From Allobosea sp. Root381 (GTDB taxonomy: Bacteria; Pseudomonadota; Alphaproteobacteria; Rhizobiales; Beijerinckiaceae), in contig NZ_LMJT01000034.1 in NCBI RefSeq assembly GCF_001429395.1, forward strand, positions 186,001 through 250,000: a stretch of 64,000 nt of DNA, in the 5' to 3' direction. The position numbers and the translations under genes were made by a program. Of this stretch, positions 51,024 through 59,401 are shown piece by piece (the first letter of the stretch is position 1; the number at the start of each line of letters is the position of its first letter). The notes below the pieces were generated by a model. That model saw only the letters and a program-made list of their open reading frames with translations, did no database searches and was not told the origin of the DNA.

Positions 51024-52700
51024 TCACGCCGCGGCTTTTTCATGGATCCAGCCCCGCAGCACGGCGACGCTGTCTGCCGGATTCTGCGAGACCATCTGGC
51101 CGATCTTCTCGACCGACTGGGCCTTGAGCTGCCCCTTGATCTGAGCGACGGCGAGCATGCGCTCCGACGGCGCCTCGACCTCGACCGTCCTGCCCTCTGA
51201 AACGGTGGCGAGGGCGCGCGAGCCGGCCGGGTCCCCGGTCGCATCGCTCGCCTCGACCACCACGCCGCCCCGCATGAAGGCCGGCAGCGCCCGCGAGCCC
51301 GGCTCCGGCGCCAGGGCCTGCTTGAGCAGCGGCCGCACGACCACCATCAGGACGATCAGCGTCAGCAGCGAGATGACGCCGAGCTCCGCGAACCGGACGA
51401 GATCCTCCCTGGTAAAGGAGAGCAGCTGCTGCATCAGCGTCTGCTCGGCCATCTCGGTCATCGCAGACGGCGCCTCCGCGAAGCGCAGGTTGACGACCTC
51501 GATCTTGTCGCCGCGCGCGTCGTCGAACCCCACCGCAGTGCGCACGAGCTGGCCGATGCGTTCGAGTTCCTCGTTGCTGCGCGGCTGATAGCCGAGCTCA
51601 CCGGCGGGGCTGCGCGTATAGGTGCCGTCGACCAGCACGGCGACGGACAGCTTCTTGACCCGGCCGCCCTCCAGCACCTCGGTGCGGGTGGTGCGCGAGA
51701 TCTCGTAATTGACCACCTCCTCGTTCTTCGAGGAGGCATCCTTGGGAGCGGGACCGCCGCCCTGGTTCTGCTGGGCGCCCGGCAGCTCGTTGCCGACGGT
51801 CACGGGCGCGGCCGCGCCATCCGAAGTCGTCGAGGCCTCCGTGCGGTTCTGGCTCGAACGGACGACCCGGCTCTCGGGATCGAAGGTCTCCGAGCGGCTC
51901 TCGACCCGGTTGGTGTCGAGCGCGGCAGAAACCTGCACCCGCGCCCGGCCATGGCCGACGATGCTGGCGACGATGTCCTCGATCTGCGACTTCAGGCGCT
52001 TCTCGATCGAGACCTGCCGCTCCTCGATACCGAGTCCGGCGATGCCGTTCTCGCTCTGGGCGCCGTCGGCCAGAAGCCGGCCGCGTTCGTCGACGATCGA
52101 AACCCGCTCGGGCTTCAGCCCGTCCACGGCCGAGGAGACGAGATGGCGCACCGCGCGCACCTGCGCGGCATCGAGATCGCCCCCGAGCTTCAGCACGATC
52201 GAGGCCCGCGGCGGCTCGCGGTCGCGCTCGAACAAGCGCCTCTCGGGAATGACGAGATGGACGCGCGCCGCCTGGACCCGGCTGATCGACCGGATCGTCC
52301 GCGACAGCTCGCCCTCCAGCGCGCGCAGATGGTTGATGTTCTGCACGAAGCTGGTCGACGAGAAGGCGTCGCCCTTGTCGAAGATCTCGTAGCCGACGCC
52401 GCCGCCGGCCGGGATGCCCTTGCTGGCGAGGTCCAGCCGCAGGCGCGGCACATCCGCCTTGGCGACGAGCACCGTCTGCCCGTCGCCGCGCAGCTCGTAT
52501 TTGATGCCGCGCGTGTCGAGATCCTTCAGGATGGCGCTGACATCCTGTTGCGAGAGGTCGGAGAACAGCACGCTCATCGCAGGCTGCGACATCTTCAGCA
52601 TGACGAAGCCGAAGAAGCCGACGAGCCCGAGCGTGACCGCGAGCATGGCCGCCAGACGCGCCGCGCCGAATCTCGAGAACTGTTCGACGATACCCTTCAC
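51024..52700 (-). CDS. fliF: flagellar MS-ring protein FliF
   Basis: A 558-residue membrane protein with an N-terminal helix (about 20-42) and a C-terminal helix (about 430-450). They flank a YscJ/FliF ring domain (VLFSDLSQQDVSAILKDLD, then GGGVGYEIFDKGDAFSSTSF) and the second ring-building motif EGELSRTIRSI. The Gly/Asn/Gln-rich linker near 290-325 is usual. It starts the fliFGHN-flbD operon; a CtrA-like box lies 78-92 bp upstream. Confidence 0.95.
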   Translation of the reverse strand: MKGIVEQFSRFGAARLAAMLAVTLGLVGFFGFVMLKMSQPAMSVLFSDLSQQDVSAILKDLDTRGIKYELRGDGQTVLVAKADVPRLRLDLASKGIPAGGGVGYEIFDKGDAFSSTSFVQNINHLRALEGELSRTIRSISRVQAARVHLVIPERRLFERDREPPRASIVLKLGGDLDAAQVRAVRHLVSSAVDGLKPERVSIVDERGRLLADGAQSENGIAGLGIEERQVSIEKRLKSQIEDIVASIVGHGRARVQVSAALDTNRVESRSETFDPESRVVRSSQNRTEASTTSDGAAAPVTVGNELPGAQQNQGGGPAPKDASSKNEEVVNYEISRTTRTEVLEGGRVKKLSVAVLVDGTYTRSPAGELGYQPRSNEELERIGQLVRTAVGFDDARGDKIEVVNLRFAEAPSAMTEMAEQTLMQQLLSFTREDLVRFAELGVISLLTLIVLMVVVRPLLKQALAPEPGSRALPAFMRGGVVVEASDATGDPAGSRALATVSEGRTVEVEAPSERMLAVAQIKGQLKAQSVEKIGQMVSQNPADSVAVLRGWIHEKAAA

Positions 52701-52777
52701 GCCGCGATCCGCTCCGCCAAGCCTTGATGGCCGCGCGAGGAGGCGGGCCAGCTAGGCAAGTTTTTCCCAGCGCATGG

Positions 52778-52792
52778 TTAGCAGCCGGTTAA
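52778..52792 (-). promoter_or_regulatory. CtrA-like box upstream of fliF
   Basis: On the minus strand the site reads TTAA-CCGGCTG-CTAA, followed by CC. It matches the CtrA box TTAA-N7-TTAA with one mismatch, about 80-90 bp upstream of the fliF start. A GTTAAC half-site lies 20 bp further upstream. CtrA control of fliF is known in Caulobacter. Confidence 0.5.
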
Positions 52793-52886
52793 TTTTTGCC
52801 GGGTCGCCGTTAACATTTTGCCCGACCCTTCGCCTCCGCGCCCCGCAGCGCGCATGTCGCGGCTCGATGTCACCCTGAAGCCACAA

Positions 52887-52922
52887 CGAAAAAAGGCGCC
52901 GCCCCGGGGGGGGGCGGCGCCT
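52887..52922 (-). terminator. Rho-independent terminator of sciP
   Basis: On the minus strand an 11-bp stem GGCGCCGCCCC/GGGGCGGCGCC is followed by TTTTTTCG. It lies 27 bp after the sciP stop. It isolates sciP from fliF downstream. Confidence 0.88.
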
Positions 52923-52948
52923 GAAGCGATGCGAAGTGGCTGGTCCGT

Positions 52949-53224
52949 CTACTGGCGATAATGCTGAATCCGGGTCGTCCGCAGGCCCGCCAGGCCGTGC
53001 TGATCGATCGACATCTGCCAGCTCAGGAATTCATCGACCGTCAGCGTATAGCGCTGGCAGGCTTCCTCGAGGCTGAGAAGCCCGCCGCGAACCGCGGCGA
53101 CGACTTCGGCCTTACGCCGGATAACCCAACGGCGCGTATTCATCGGCGGGAGATCCGCGATCGTCAACGGACTGCCGTCCGGTCCGATCACGTACTTGAC
53201 CCGCGGTCGCAAAGGCTCGGTCAT
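52949..53224 (-). CDS. sciP: CtrA-inhibitory transcription regulator SciP (DUF1153)
   Basis: A 91-residue protein matching DUF1153: RPRVKYVIGPDGSPLTIADL, NTRRWVIRRKAEVVAAVRGG, ACQRYTLTVDEFLSWQ. The helix-turn-helix covers roughly residues 30-75. In Caulobacter SciP is produced late, binds CtrA at promoters and blocks its target genes, including flagellar ones. ATG 53224 gives the standard N-terminus. Its own promoter region carries a CtrA-like box, and an intrinsic terminator follows, so it is a separate unit between flgD and fliF. Confidence 0.93.
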   Translation of the reverse strand: MTEPLRPRVKYVIGPDGSPLTIADLPPMNTRRWVIRRKAEVVAAVRGGLLSLEEACQRYTLTVDEFLSWQMSIDQHGLAGLRTTRIQHYRQ

Positions 53225-53279
53225 GGTAACACTCACACAACTCAACAGAGCTACTGGAGCGAGCATAGGCCCGGCCGCT

Positions 53280-53294
53280 TTAAGAATTGCCTAA
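53280..53294 (-). promoter_or_regulatory. CtrA-like box upstream of sciP
   Basis: The minus strand reads TTAG-GCAATTC-TTAA, the CtrA box with a single mismatch, centred about 63 bp upstream of the sciP ATG. In Caulobacter CtrA activates sciP, so the location fits a CtrA-SciP feedback loop. Confidence 0.55.
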
Positions 53295-53329
53295 AGCGAA
53301 AGGCCGGATTTCCGCATCCCGACCGTCCG

Positions 53330-53995
53330 TCACTTGCCGCGGACGACGCTCTTCACCTGGTCGATCGGCACGCTGAGCGAGCCGATCTTGAGCGTCGGGA
53401 TAGAGCCGGTGAAGTCGACGCCGTCGACCAGGCCACTGATCTTGGTGGTCGCCGTCATCGCCTGCCCGGCGACGTCCCGGGCGTCGATCGTGACCGTGTA
53501 CTCACCGGGCTCGGCCTTCTGCGCGGTCGAGGTCGTACCATCCCAGGTGAAGGTCTGATCGCCTGCGGTCAGCGTCTTCGTCAGGGTCTGCACGATGCTG
53601 CCATTGGCGTTCTTGATCGTAATCGTCGCAGTGGCGGCGCGCGGAACATTGATCTGCCACTCCGCCTTGTCGCTTTCGAGCCGCGTCGTCGCGCCGTCCG
53701 CGGTGATGGTCGAGCCGATGAATCCGACGGCGTTCGTCGCCGTGCCCGCCGCGCTCAGGCTGAGCAGCGATGCAAGCGTCTGGTTGGTCTGGAGCTGCTG
53801 TTCGACGCCAGCGAACTGGACGAGCTGCGCCGTGAACTGGTTGGTGTCGAGCGGATCAAGCGGCGACTGGTTCCTGAGCTGCGTCGTCAGCAGCGTCAGG
53901 AACTGGTCGAAGTTGCCCGCGATCGGAGACCCGCCCGAGACCGTGCTCGTGGTGGTCGTGGTTCCGGTGCTGCTGCCGGTGCCGGAGACGGCCAT
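53330..53995 (-). CDS. flgD: flagellar hook assembly scaffold FlgD
   Basis: A 221-residue protein. The N-terminal Ser/Thr-rich leader is followed by the FlgD signature FDQFLTLLTTQLRNQSPLDPLDTNQFTAQLVQFAGVEQQL, then the FlgD Ig-like domain (GEYTVTIDARDVAG). FlgD caps the growing hook. It follows fliK by 15 bp. There is no sign of a separate terminator before sciP. Confidence 0.94.
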   Translation of the reverse strand: MAVSGTGSSTGTTTTTSTVSGGSPIAGNFDQFLTLLTTQLRNQSPLDPLDTNQFTAQLVQFAGVEQQLQTNQTLASLLSLSAAGTATNAVGFIGSTITADGATTRLESDKAEWQINVPRAATATITIKNANGSIVQTLTKTLTAGDQTFTWDGTTSTAQKAEPGEYTVTIDARDVAGQAMTATTKISGLVDGVDFTGSIPTLKIGSLSVPIDQVKSVVRGK

Positions 53996-54010
53996 GCGCT
54001 CCTCCTTCGA

Positions 54011-55582
54011 TCAGACGCTGAGATCCACGCCGCCCAGCCGCACGAAGCGGCGGACGGGCGCGGGCTGCGCGGGAATGGCATTGTCTTCGCCCTGCTCCGA
54101 GCCGGCGGCGAAGCCACGGGCGCGCTGCGACGCCTCGTCCTGCTGCCTGCCCTGGCGGAAGCCCGACTGGTCGGACGGATCGCGAAGGGTGATGTCGACG
54201 CCGCTCTCGGAAGGCTTCAGGCCGGCCTGCTCGAAGGCGCGCTCGAGCGTGCGCGCGTCCCTCTGCAACAGATGCAGCGTCTCGACGCGGTCCACGACCA
54301 TCCTCGCGCTGACCTCGCCATCCTCCGAGATGGAGAGATTGACGTCGACCCGGCCGAGTTCGCCCGGATCGAGCCTGATGTCGAACTGGCGGGCACCGGC
54401 CAGCGCCTTGAGGCCGATCTCGATCGGCAGCACATGCAGCGGCGTCGGCGGCCCGTCCGCCGATCCCTGCCCCTGCGGCGACGGCAGCGGCTGCGCGGCG
54501 GCCGGCTCCGGCATGCCCGGAATGCGCAGCGGCTCGGGCCTGGCGGCGCCTTGCTGGCCCAGCGCCGACAGGTCGATCGGATTCAGGAGTTGCTGAAGCG
54601 CCTCCGGCTTCGCCTCGGCGGGCGCGGATGCGGCAGAAGATGCCGAAGACGCGGAAGGAGATTGTACCTCGCCCGGCGCCGGCTTCTGCCCATGTATCGG
54701 AATGAGCGGATCGCCGCTGGCCTTGTCCTCGCCCTGAGTCGCGGCTTGGCTTACGCCAAGGAAAGGCAGCGTGATTTCAGCCGCGGCGTTCGGCATGCCG
54801 CCTTTGGCTGCCGGTACACCGTCCACCGTCGTCGCCGCAGATGGCGTCGCCTCGAGGCCAAGCCCCGCTGCAGCCGCCTGCGCCACCGCCAGGGCGGACG
54901 CTCCCGAAGCCGTCGCGGGTGCTCGACCCGAGAGGAGATCCTCCGGGAGCGCCTCGCCTGAAGGCGCAGCGCCACCAGGTGGTGTCATATCGATGCCGAC
55001 GGGAACGATCCCGCCGGGCGCTGGCCCCGGCGCTACCACCGCAGGCGCGCTTTCCGCCTTCGGCTCGGCTGCGACGATGATGGCGCCGGAAGCACCGAGC
55101 TCGCCAGTCTCGACCTCAGCGCTCTTCCCGACATCCTCCTTGCCGGCACCGTCGTTGACCGTCTTTGCGGGGTCGGCCTCGGCCGCGACAGCGATGCTGA
55201 TCAGCGCCGCGACATCGAGGTTCTGCGCGGCGGATGGCACGGCGGGCGTCTTATCAACCGGTTGGGCGGCAGGCTTCCCCGGTTCTCCGGCAGCCGTCTT
55301 GACTCCGCCCTCGGCCGGCGCCGCAGCCACCGGCTTTGTCGCCTTCTCGGGCGAGGCCACCTGGGCGGCGCCCGCCTCGTCGGCAGCCCGGCGCGTTTCG
55401 CCGCTGTCGCGGACGGTTTCGCGGGTGTTCGCCCGGGCCGGCGTGGAAGCCTCCTTCGCGGGCTCCTCCCGCGGCAGCACGAAGGCCTCGCCCTCGCCGC
55501 CGGCATCCCGCTCGGCCGTGCGTCGGCGCTGGGCCGCGGGCTCGGCGGCAGGCTGGGAGTTCAACAGAGGCTGAAGCGACAT
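54011..55582 (-). CDS. fliK: flagellar hook-length control protein FliK
   Basis: A 523-residue Ala/Pro/Glu-rich protein with a low-complexity N-terminal ruler and a conserved Flg_hook domain at the C-terminus (IGLKALAGARQFDIRLDPGELGRVDVNLSI, then LERAFEQAGL). FliK measures hook length and switches export specificity. ATG 55582 is chosen because a sigma-54-type promoter lies 43-58 bp upstream. It heads the fliK-flgD unit. Confidence 0.88.
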   Translation of the reverse strand: MSLQPLLNSQPAAEPAAQRRRTAERDAGGEGEAFVLPREEPAKEASTPARANTRETVRDSGETRRAADEAGAAQVASPEKATKPVAAAPAEGGVKTAAGEPGKPAAQPVDKTPAVPSAAQNLDVAALISIAVAAEADPAKTVNDGAGKEDVGKSAEVETGELGASGAIIVAAEPKAESAPAVVAPGPAPGGIVPVGIDMTPPGGAAPSGEALPEDLLSGRAPATASGASALAVAQAAAAGLGLEATPSAATTVDGVPAAKGGMPNAAAEITLPFLGVSQAATQGEDKASGDPLIPIHGQKPAPGEVQSPSASSASSAASAPAEAKPEALQQLLNPIDLSALGQQGAARPEPLRIPGMPEPAAAQPLPSPQGQGSADGPPTPLHVLPIEIGLKALAGARQFDIRLDPGELGRVDVNLSISEDGEVSARMVVDRVETLHLLQRDARTLERAFEQAGLKPSESGVDITLRDPSDQSGFRQGRQQDEASQRARGFAAGSEQGEDNAIPAQPAPVRRFVRLGGVDLSV

Positions 55583-55624
55583 CGTTTCTTCCGGCAGACG
55601 GCACAGGCCGCCAAGCCCATTGCC

Positions 55625-55640
55625 AGCAAATGCCAAGCCA
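55625..55640 (-). promoter_or_regulatory. sigma-54 (-24/-12) promoter of fliK-flgD
   Basis: The minus strand reads TGGCTTG-GCAT-TTGCT, matching the consensus TGGCACG-N4-TTGCW with exact GG-N10-GC spacing and two mismatches. It is placed to start transcription about 30 bp before the fliK ATG. FlbD, encoded nearby, is the expected activator. Confidence 0.7.
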
Positions 55641-55818
55641 AAAGGAGAACGCTATATTTCAATGAGTTAGGATGTCTTCATGCACAAGTACGGCGGCAAG
55701 AACGCCCATCCGCCCCTCGCCGGCCGGCAGGATTTGCCCATCCCCGCTGGCAGCTTCGTGCCAAAGCCGGTATAGAGCCGGCAATGGCCCGTCTTCACGC
55801 CGGACACCGCAAGATTTC

Positions 55819-57003
55819 ATGACCGCGCCCCGCAACTCGCTCGACATTGCCAAGCCGCCGGCGGCGACGCGCGTCGTCGCGGCAATGTCCGGGGGCGTCG
55901 ATTCCTCCGTGGTCGCGGCCATGTTGCAGCGCGAGGGCTACGAGGTCATCGGCGTGACCCTCCAGCTCTACGATCACGGAGCGGCGGTCCACCGGGCCGG
56001 CTCCTGCTGCGCCGGCCAGGACATCCACGACGCGCGGCGCGTCGCCGAGCAGATCGGCATCCCGCACTATGTCCTCGACTATGAGAGCCGCTTCCGCGAC
56101 GCCGTGATCGAGCGCTTTGCCGAGAGCTACCTCTCGGGCGAGACACCGATCCCCTGCGTCGAGTGCAACCGGACCGTGAAGTTCCACGACCTGCTCGGCC
56201 TCGCCCGCGAGCTCGGCGCCGATGCGCTGGCGACCGGCCATTACGTCGTCGGCAGCGAGCTGCCGAACGGCCGGCGCGGCCTGTTCCGCGCCGCCGACGA
56301 GAACCGCGACCAGAGCTATTTCCTCTACGCAACGACGCAGGAGCAGCTCGACCTGCTGCGCTTCCCGCTCGGCGGCATCGACAAGGCGCAGACCCGCGCG
56401 CTCGCGGCCGAGCTCGGCCTCGGCATCGCCGACAAGCCTGACAGCCAGGACATCTGCTTCGTCCCCAACGGTCGCTATGCCGACGTGATCGAGCGGCTGA
56501 AGCCAGGCGCGGCGCGCCCGGGCGACATCGTGCATCTCGACGGCCGCGTGCTCGGCCGCCATGAAGGCGTGCTGCGCTACACCGTCGGCCAGCGCAAGGG
56601 GCTCGGGCTCAGCACGCCGGAGCCGCTCTATGTGCTGCGGCTCGACGCCGACGCCGCCCGCGTCATCGTCGGCCCGCGCGAGGCTCTGAGTATCCGTCAG
56701 ATCAGGCTGCGCGACCTGAACTGGCTCGGCGAGACGGCTCTCGACGCACTGCCGCCGACAGGGCTCGATGTCGCCGTGCGCGTGCGCTCGACGCGGCCGC
56801 CGCGCGAGGCCAAGCTGCTGCGCGACGATGCCGGCCTCAAGGTCGAGCTCGCGACCGACGAGGAGGGCGTTTCGCCCGGCCAGGCCTGCGTGATCTACGC
56901 CGATGCCGGGCCCGGCGCCCGCGTGCTCGGCGGCGGCACCATCCTGCGCCCCGAGCTGCCGCTCCCCGCCTCGCCGCAGGGCCTGGCCCTCGCCCTGTCC
57001 TGA
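55819..57003 (+). CDS. mnmA: tRNA 2-thiouridylase MnmA
   Basis: A 394-residue enzyme that thiolates U34 of tRNA Lys, Glu and Gln. The PP-loop is [16 protein letters not shown]; the catalytic cysteines are in [11 protein letters not shown] and [11 protein letters not shown], and [14 protein letters not shown] is family-typical. ATG 55819 gives MTAPRNSLD; the frame extends upstream to 55672 but without homology. It is divergent from fliK. An extra Cys pair (GSCCAGQD) appears near residue 60. Confidence 0.94.
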   Translation: MTAPRNSLDIAKPPAATRVVAAMSGGVDSSVVAAMLQREGYEVIGVTLQLYDHGAAVHRAGSCCAGQDIHDARRVAEQIGIPHYVLDYESRFRDAVIERFAESYLSGETPIPCVECNRTVKFHDLLGLARELGADALATGHYVVGSELPNGRRGLFRAADENRDQSYFLYATTQEQLDLLRFPLGGIDKAQTRALAAELGLGIADKPDSQDICFVPNGRYADVIERLKPGAARPGDIVHLDGRVLGRHEGVLRYTVGQRKGLGLSTPEPLYVLRLDADAARVIVGPREALSIRQIRLRDLNWLGETALDALPPTGLDVAVRVRSTRPPREAKLLRDDAGLKVELATDEEGVSPGQACVIYADAGPGARVLGGGTILRPELPLPASPQGLALALS

Positions 57004-57051
57004 AGCCGGCCCGACCGCCCTACCCCACCCCTGCCCCGCGAAAGCCGCTTC

Positions 57052-57693
57052 ATGCCGGTGCCCAATCATCTTGAAAGCCAGAAGCGCGTCTACGCGGCCT
57101 GGGCGCGCATCTACGACACGATCTACCAGCGCATGCTGGCCCGCCCGCAGCGCGAGGCGGTCGAGGCGGCCTGTGCCCGAGGCCGGGACATCCTCGAGAT
57201 CGGCGTCGGAACCGGCCTGACGCTCGCCTTTTTCAGGCCGGATGCGCGGGTCATCGGCGTCGATCTTTCGCTGGACATGCTGAAAGTCGCGAACCGGAAG
57301 GTAGCGAGCCAGAAGCTCGGCCATGTCCGCGGGCTGATGGTGATGGATGCCTGCCGGATCGGCTTCGCGGCAGAGAGCTTCGACGCCGTGACGGCGCAGT
57401 TCGTCATCACCCTGGTTCCGGACGCGGAGCAGGCGCTGGGCGAGATGGATCGCGTTCTGAAGCCGGGCGGGGAGATCATCATCTCGAGCCGGCTCGTCGA
57501 CGATGGCGGCCCCTTTGCCGCGATGTGGACAGCGCTGGCCCCGCTCTCGCGCGCGGTGGGCTGGAGCTCCGACTTCAAGGTCAGCCGCCTGACCGGCTGG
57601 GCCGCACGGACGGGCCGCTACGAAACCGTCCATATCGGCTCCGGCTATTTCAAGGTCGTGCGCCTGCGCAAGCTTGCCTCTGCCGAGGCTTGA
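57052..57693 (+). CDS. class I SAM methyltransferase, PmtA-like
   Basis: A 213-residue protein with motif I ILEIGVGTGLTLAFF, VIGVDLSLDML and later VLKPGGEIIISSRL. The opening RVYAAWARIYDTIYQRMLARPQREAVEA resembles phosphatidylethanolamine N-methyltransferases (PmtA) of alphaproteobacteria, which make phosphatidylcholine precursors. A UbiE-like methyltransferase is the alternative. It follows mnmA by 48 bp, with tRNA-Met just downstream. Confidence 0.75.
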   Translation: MPVPNHLESQKRVYAAWARIYDTIYQRMLARPQREAVEAACARGRDILEIGVGTGLTLAFFRPDARVIGVDLSLDMLKVANRKVASQKLGHVRGLMVMDACRIGFAAESFDAVTAQFVITLVPDAEQALGEMDRVLKPGGEIIISSRLVDDGGPFAAMWTALAPLSRAVGWSSDFKVSRLTGWAARTGRYETVHIGSGYFKVVRLRKLASAEA

Positions 57694-57731
57694 CGGGGCA
57701 TCCCCTGCCGCCTATATCGCGCCCCAAGACG

Positions 57732-57752
57732 GAGCGCCGTTCGACGGCGCTC
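57732..57752 (+). terminator. hairpin between methyltransferase gene and tRNA-Met
   Basis: GAGCGCCG/CGGCGCTC form an 8-bp perfect stem with TTCGA between them. It lies 39 bp after the stop and five bases before the tRNA. There is no T-run; it may mark termination or a processing site. Confidence 0.5.
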
Positions 57753-57757
57753 GGTGG

Positions 57758-57834
57758 GGCGGGGTAGCTCAGCTGGTTAGAGCAGCGGAATCATAATCCG
57801 CGTGTCGGGGGTTCAAGTCCCTCTCCCGCTACCA
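57758..57834 (+). tRNA. tRNA-Met (anticodon CAT)
   Basis: A 77-base gene with encoded CCA. The acceptor arm pairs with G-U at both ends (GGCGGGG with TCCCGCT). The anticodon stem GCGGA/TCCGC encloses the loop ATCATAA, giving CAT; the T-arm is GGGGGTTCAAGTCCC-like. It matches the usual alphaproteobacterial elongator tRNA-Met; a lysidine-modified tRNA-Ile2 is not excluded, because anticodon CAT is shared. It is the integration target of the element to its right. Confidence 0.96.
57791..57834. other. predicted attachment-site core (attL/R) inside tRNA-Met
   Basis: The recombinase gene reads from the right into the tRNA and stops within its anticodon loop (57791-57793). The 3' half of the tRNA is thus shared between chromosome and element. 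Integrases that overlap a tRNA 3' half normally recombine there and restore the tRNA. The second copy is outside the window. Confidence 0.6.
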
Positions 57835-59401
57835 ACCGACCCCCCGACGCTTTCGTCGGGAAGTGGGTTCCACCGATTAGAGCCGTCAACTCGCCCAGAA
57901 CGTCGATCTCCGGTGCGTCCCCTGCCCCTGCGGGGTGAATCGTCACGGTTCTGATCAGCTCGCGCAGCGCCGCTTTCGCCGCCCCGCCATGCTCTTCGCC
58001 CTCGGCCATCGTCGCCTCGAGGCGCTCGACCGACGCGAGATAGCGACTCACCGTGGCCGGATGCAGGGTGACGACGCGCGGCGGCTCTTCGGCCGCCGAC
58101 AGTTCCGCCCGCAGCCGGTCTCGCTCGGCCTTCAGGGGCGGGAGCTCGCGCTCCAGGGCGTCCTCTTCGATCAATCCCTTCACATAGGCTCGATAGACGC
58201 GCTCGTGCTCGCGCTCGGCCGCGGCAAGGCGCTTCTCGATCTGAGCCCGATTCGCAATCGTGCTCGCGGCCAGACGCTGGCGCTCCTCGTTGTAGATCCG
58301 GACATAGAGCGCGATCGCCTCGCGGTCGGCCATCCGCTCGCGCAGGCCTGCCACGACCGCCTGCTCGACACTGTCGAGATAGTAGGCGCGCCGGTTGGCG
58401 CAGCTACCCGATTCGGTCGCCGTGGTGCAGCGGATCCTGATGCGGCCATGATCGCGATCCTTCACCGACATGCCGCCGCCGCAGGCGCCACATCGCAGCA
58501 GGCCTGAAAGCAGGTGCTTCGGCCGGGCCCTCTCGCGCGGGCCGTTGAGCGCGCGGCCGTCACGGCGTGCCTTGACCGCGTCGAAGGTCTCCGCTGCGAC
58601 GACGGCGAGGTGCGGCACCGCCCTTTCCTGATGCTCGGCGGCGTCATTGACGCGCGAGATACGCCGGCCGGTCGCCGGATCCTTGACCATGCGGACCCGA
58701 TTCCAGACCAGTCGCCCGGCATAGAGCGGGTTGAGCAGGATGCCGTGGCCGCGGTGGCGGTTCCCGTTGATCGTCACCGCGGCCCAGAACCGGCCGCGCG
58801 GGGGCGGCACGGCTTCGTCGTTGAGGCGCCCGGCGATCTCACGAGGGCTCGCGCCGGCGAGGTACTCGTCGAAGATGCGGCGGATGATGGCCGCCTCGGC
58901 CTCGACGATCTCGAGCTCGCCCGGCTTGCCCGCGACGGGGCGGTAGCCATAGGCCCGGCCGCCGGCGCTGCGGCCGTCCCTGACGACGCCGGCCAGGCCG
59001 CGCCGTACCTTCTGCGCGAGGCCCTTCAGGAACAGCGCCGACATCGTGCCCTTGAGCCCGATATGCATCTCGCTGATCTCGCCGTCGGCGACGGTGAGGA
59101 GCTTCACGCCGGCGAACTGCATCGTCTCGTAAAGCCGGGCGATGTCGGCGAGGTTGCGCGAGAGCCGGTCGAGATCCTCGGTCAGGATCGCATCGAACTG
59201 GCCGGCAAGCGCCAGCCCGATCAGGCGCTGATAGTCCGGGCGGCCATGGATCGTCGCGCCCGAAGCGGCGCGATCGGCAAAGACGTCGGTGATCGACAGG
59301 CCAAGGCGGGCGGCATGCGAACGACAGAGTACGACCTGGTCCTCGACCGAGCGGTCACTCTGCAGGTCGGTTGAGAAGCGAGCGTAGATCGCTGCGCGCA
59401 T
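57791..59401 (-). CDS. large serine recombinase (site-specific integrase)
   Basis: A 536-residue serine recombinase. The resolvase domain starts MRAAIYARFSTDLQ with catalytic Ser10 and SVEDQ; EDLDRLSRN carries family Arg residues. The recombinase domain (GRAYGYRP..., LLNPLYAGRLVWN), a zinc ribbon (LLRCGACGGGM with a later Cys near SGSCANR) and a coiled coil (about 390-460) follow. The last 13 residues VAGEGLEPPTRGL are encoded antisense to the tRNA-Met 3' half, the stop being in the anticodon loop. ATG 59401 gives the standard N-terminus. tRNA targeting is more usual for tyrosine integrases. Confidence 0.93.
   Translation of the reverse strand: MRAAIYARFSTDLQSDRSVEDQVVLCRSHAARLGLSITDVFADRAASGATIHGRPDYQRLIGLALAGQFDAILTEDLDRLSRNLADIARLYETMQFAGVKLLTVADGEISEMHIGLKGTMSALFLKGLAQKVRRGLAGVVRDGRSAGGRAYGYRPVAGKPGELEIVEAEAAIIRRIFDEYLAGASPREIAGRLNDEAVPPPRGRFWAAVTINGNRHRGHGILLNPLYAGRLVWNRVRMVKDPATGRRISRVNDAAEHQERAVPHLAVVAAETFDAVKARRDGRALNGPRERARPKHLLSGLLRCGACGGGMSVKDRDHGRIRIRCTTATESGSCANRRAYYLDSVEQAVVAGLRERMADREAIALYVRIYNEERQRLAASTIANRAQIEKRLAAAEREHERVYRAYVKGLIEEDALERELPPLKAERDRLRAELSAAEEPPRVVTLHPATVSRYLASVERLEATMAEGEEHGGAAKAALRELIRTVTIHPAGAGDAPEIDVLGELTALIGGTHFPTKASGGRLVAGEGLEPPTRGL

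Noticed and set aside
52751..52775. Possible sigma-54 promoter upstream of fliF (TGGGAAAAACTTGC on the minus strand)
   Set aside because: The GG to GC spacing is nine bases rather than ten, which sigma-54 promoters rarely tolerate.
57843..57860. Hairpin CCCGACG-CTTT-CGTCGGG just after the tRNA considered as the tRNA terminator
   Set aside because: It lies within the recombinase coding sequence of the element and has no T-run, so I did not list it as a terminator; it may still end tRNA transcription.
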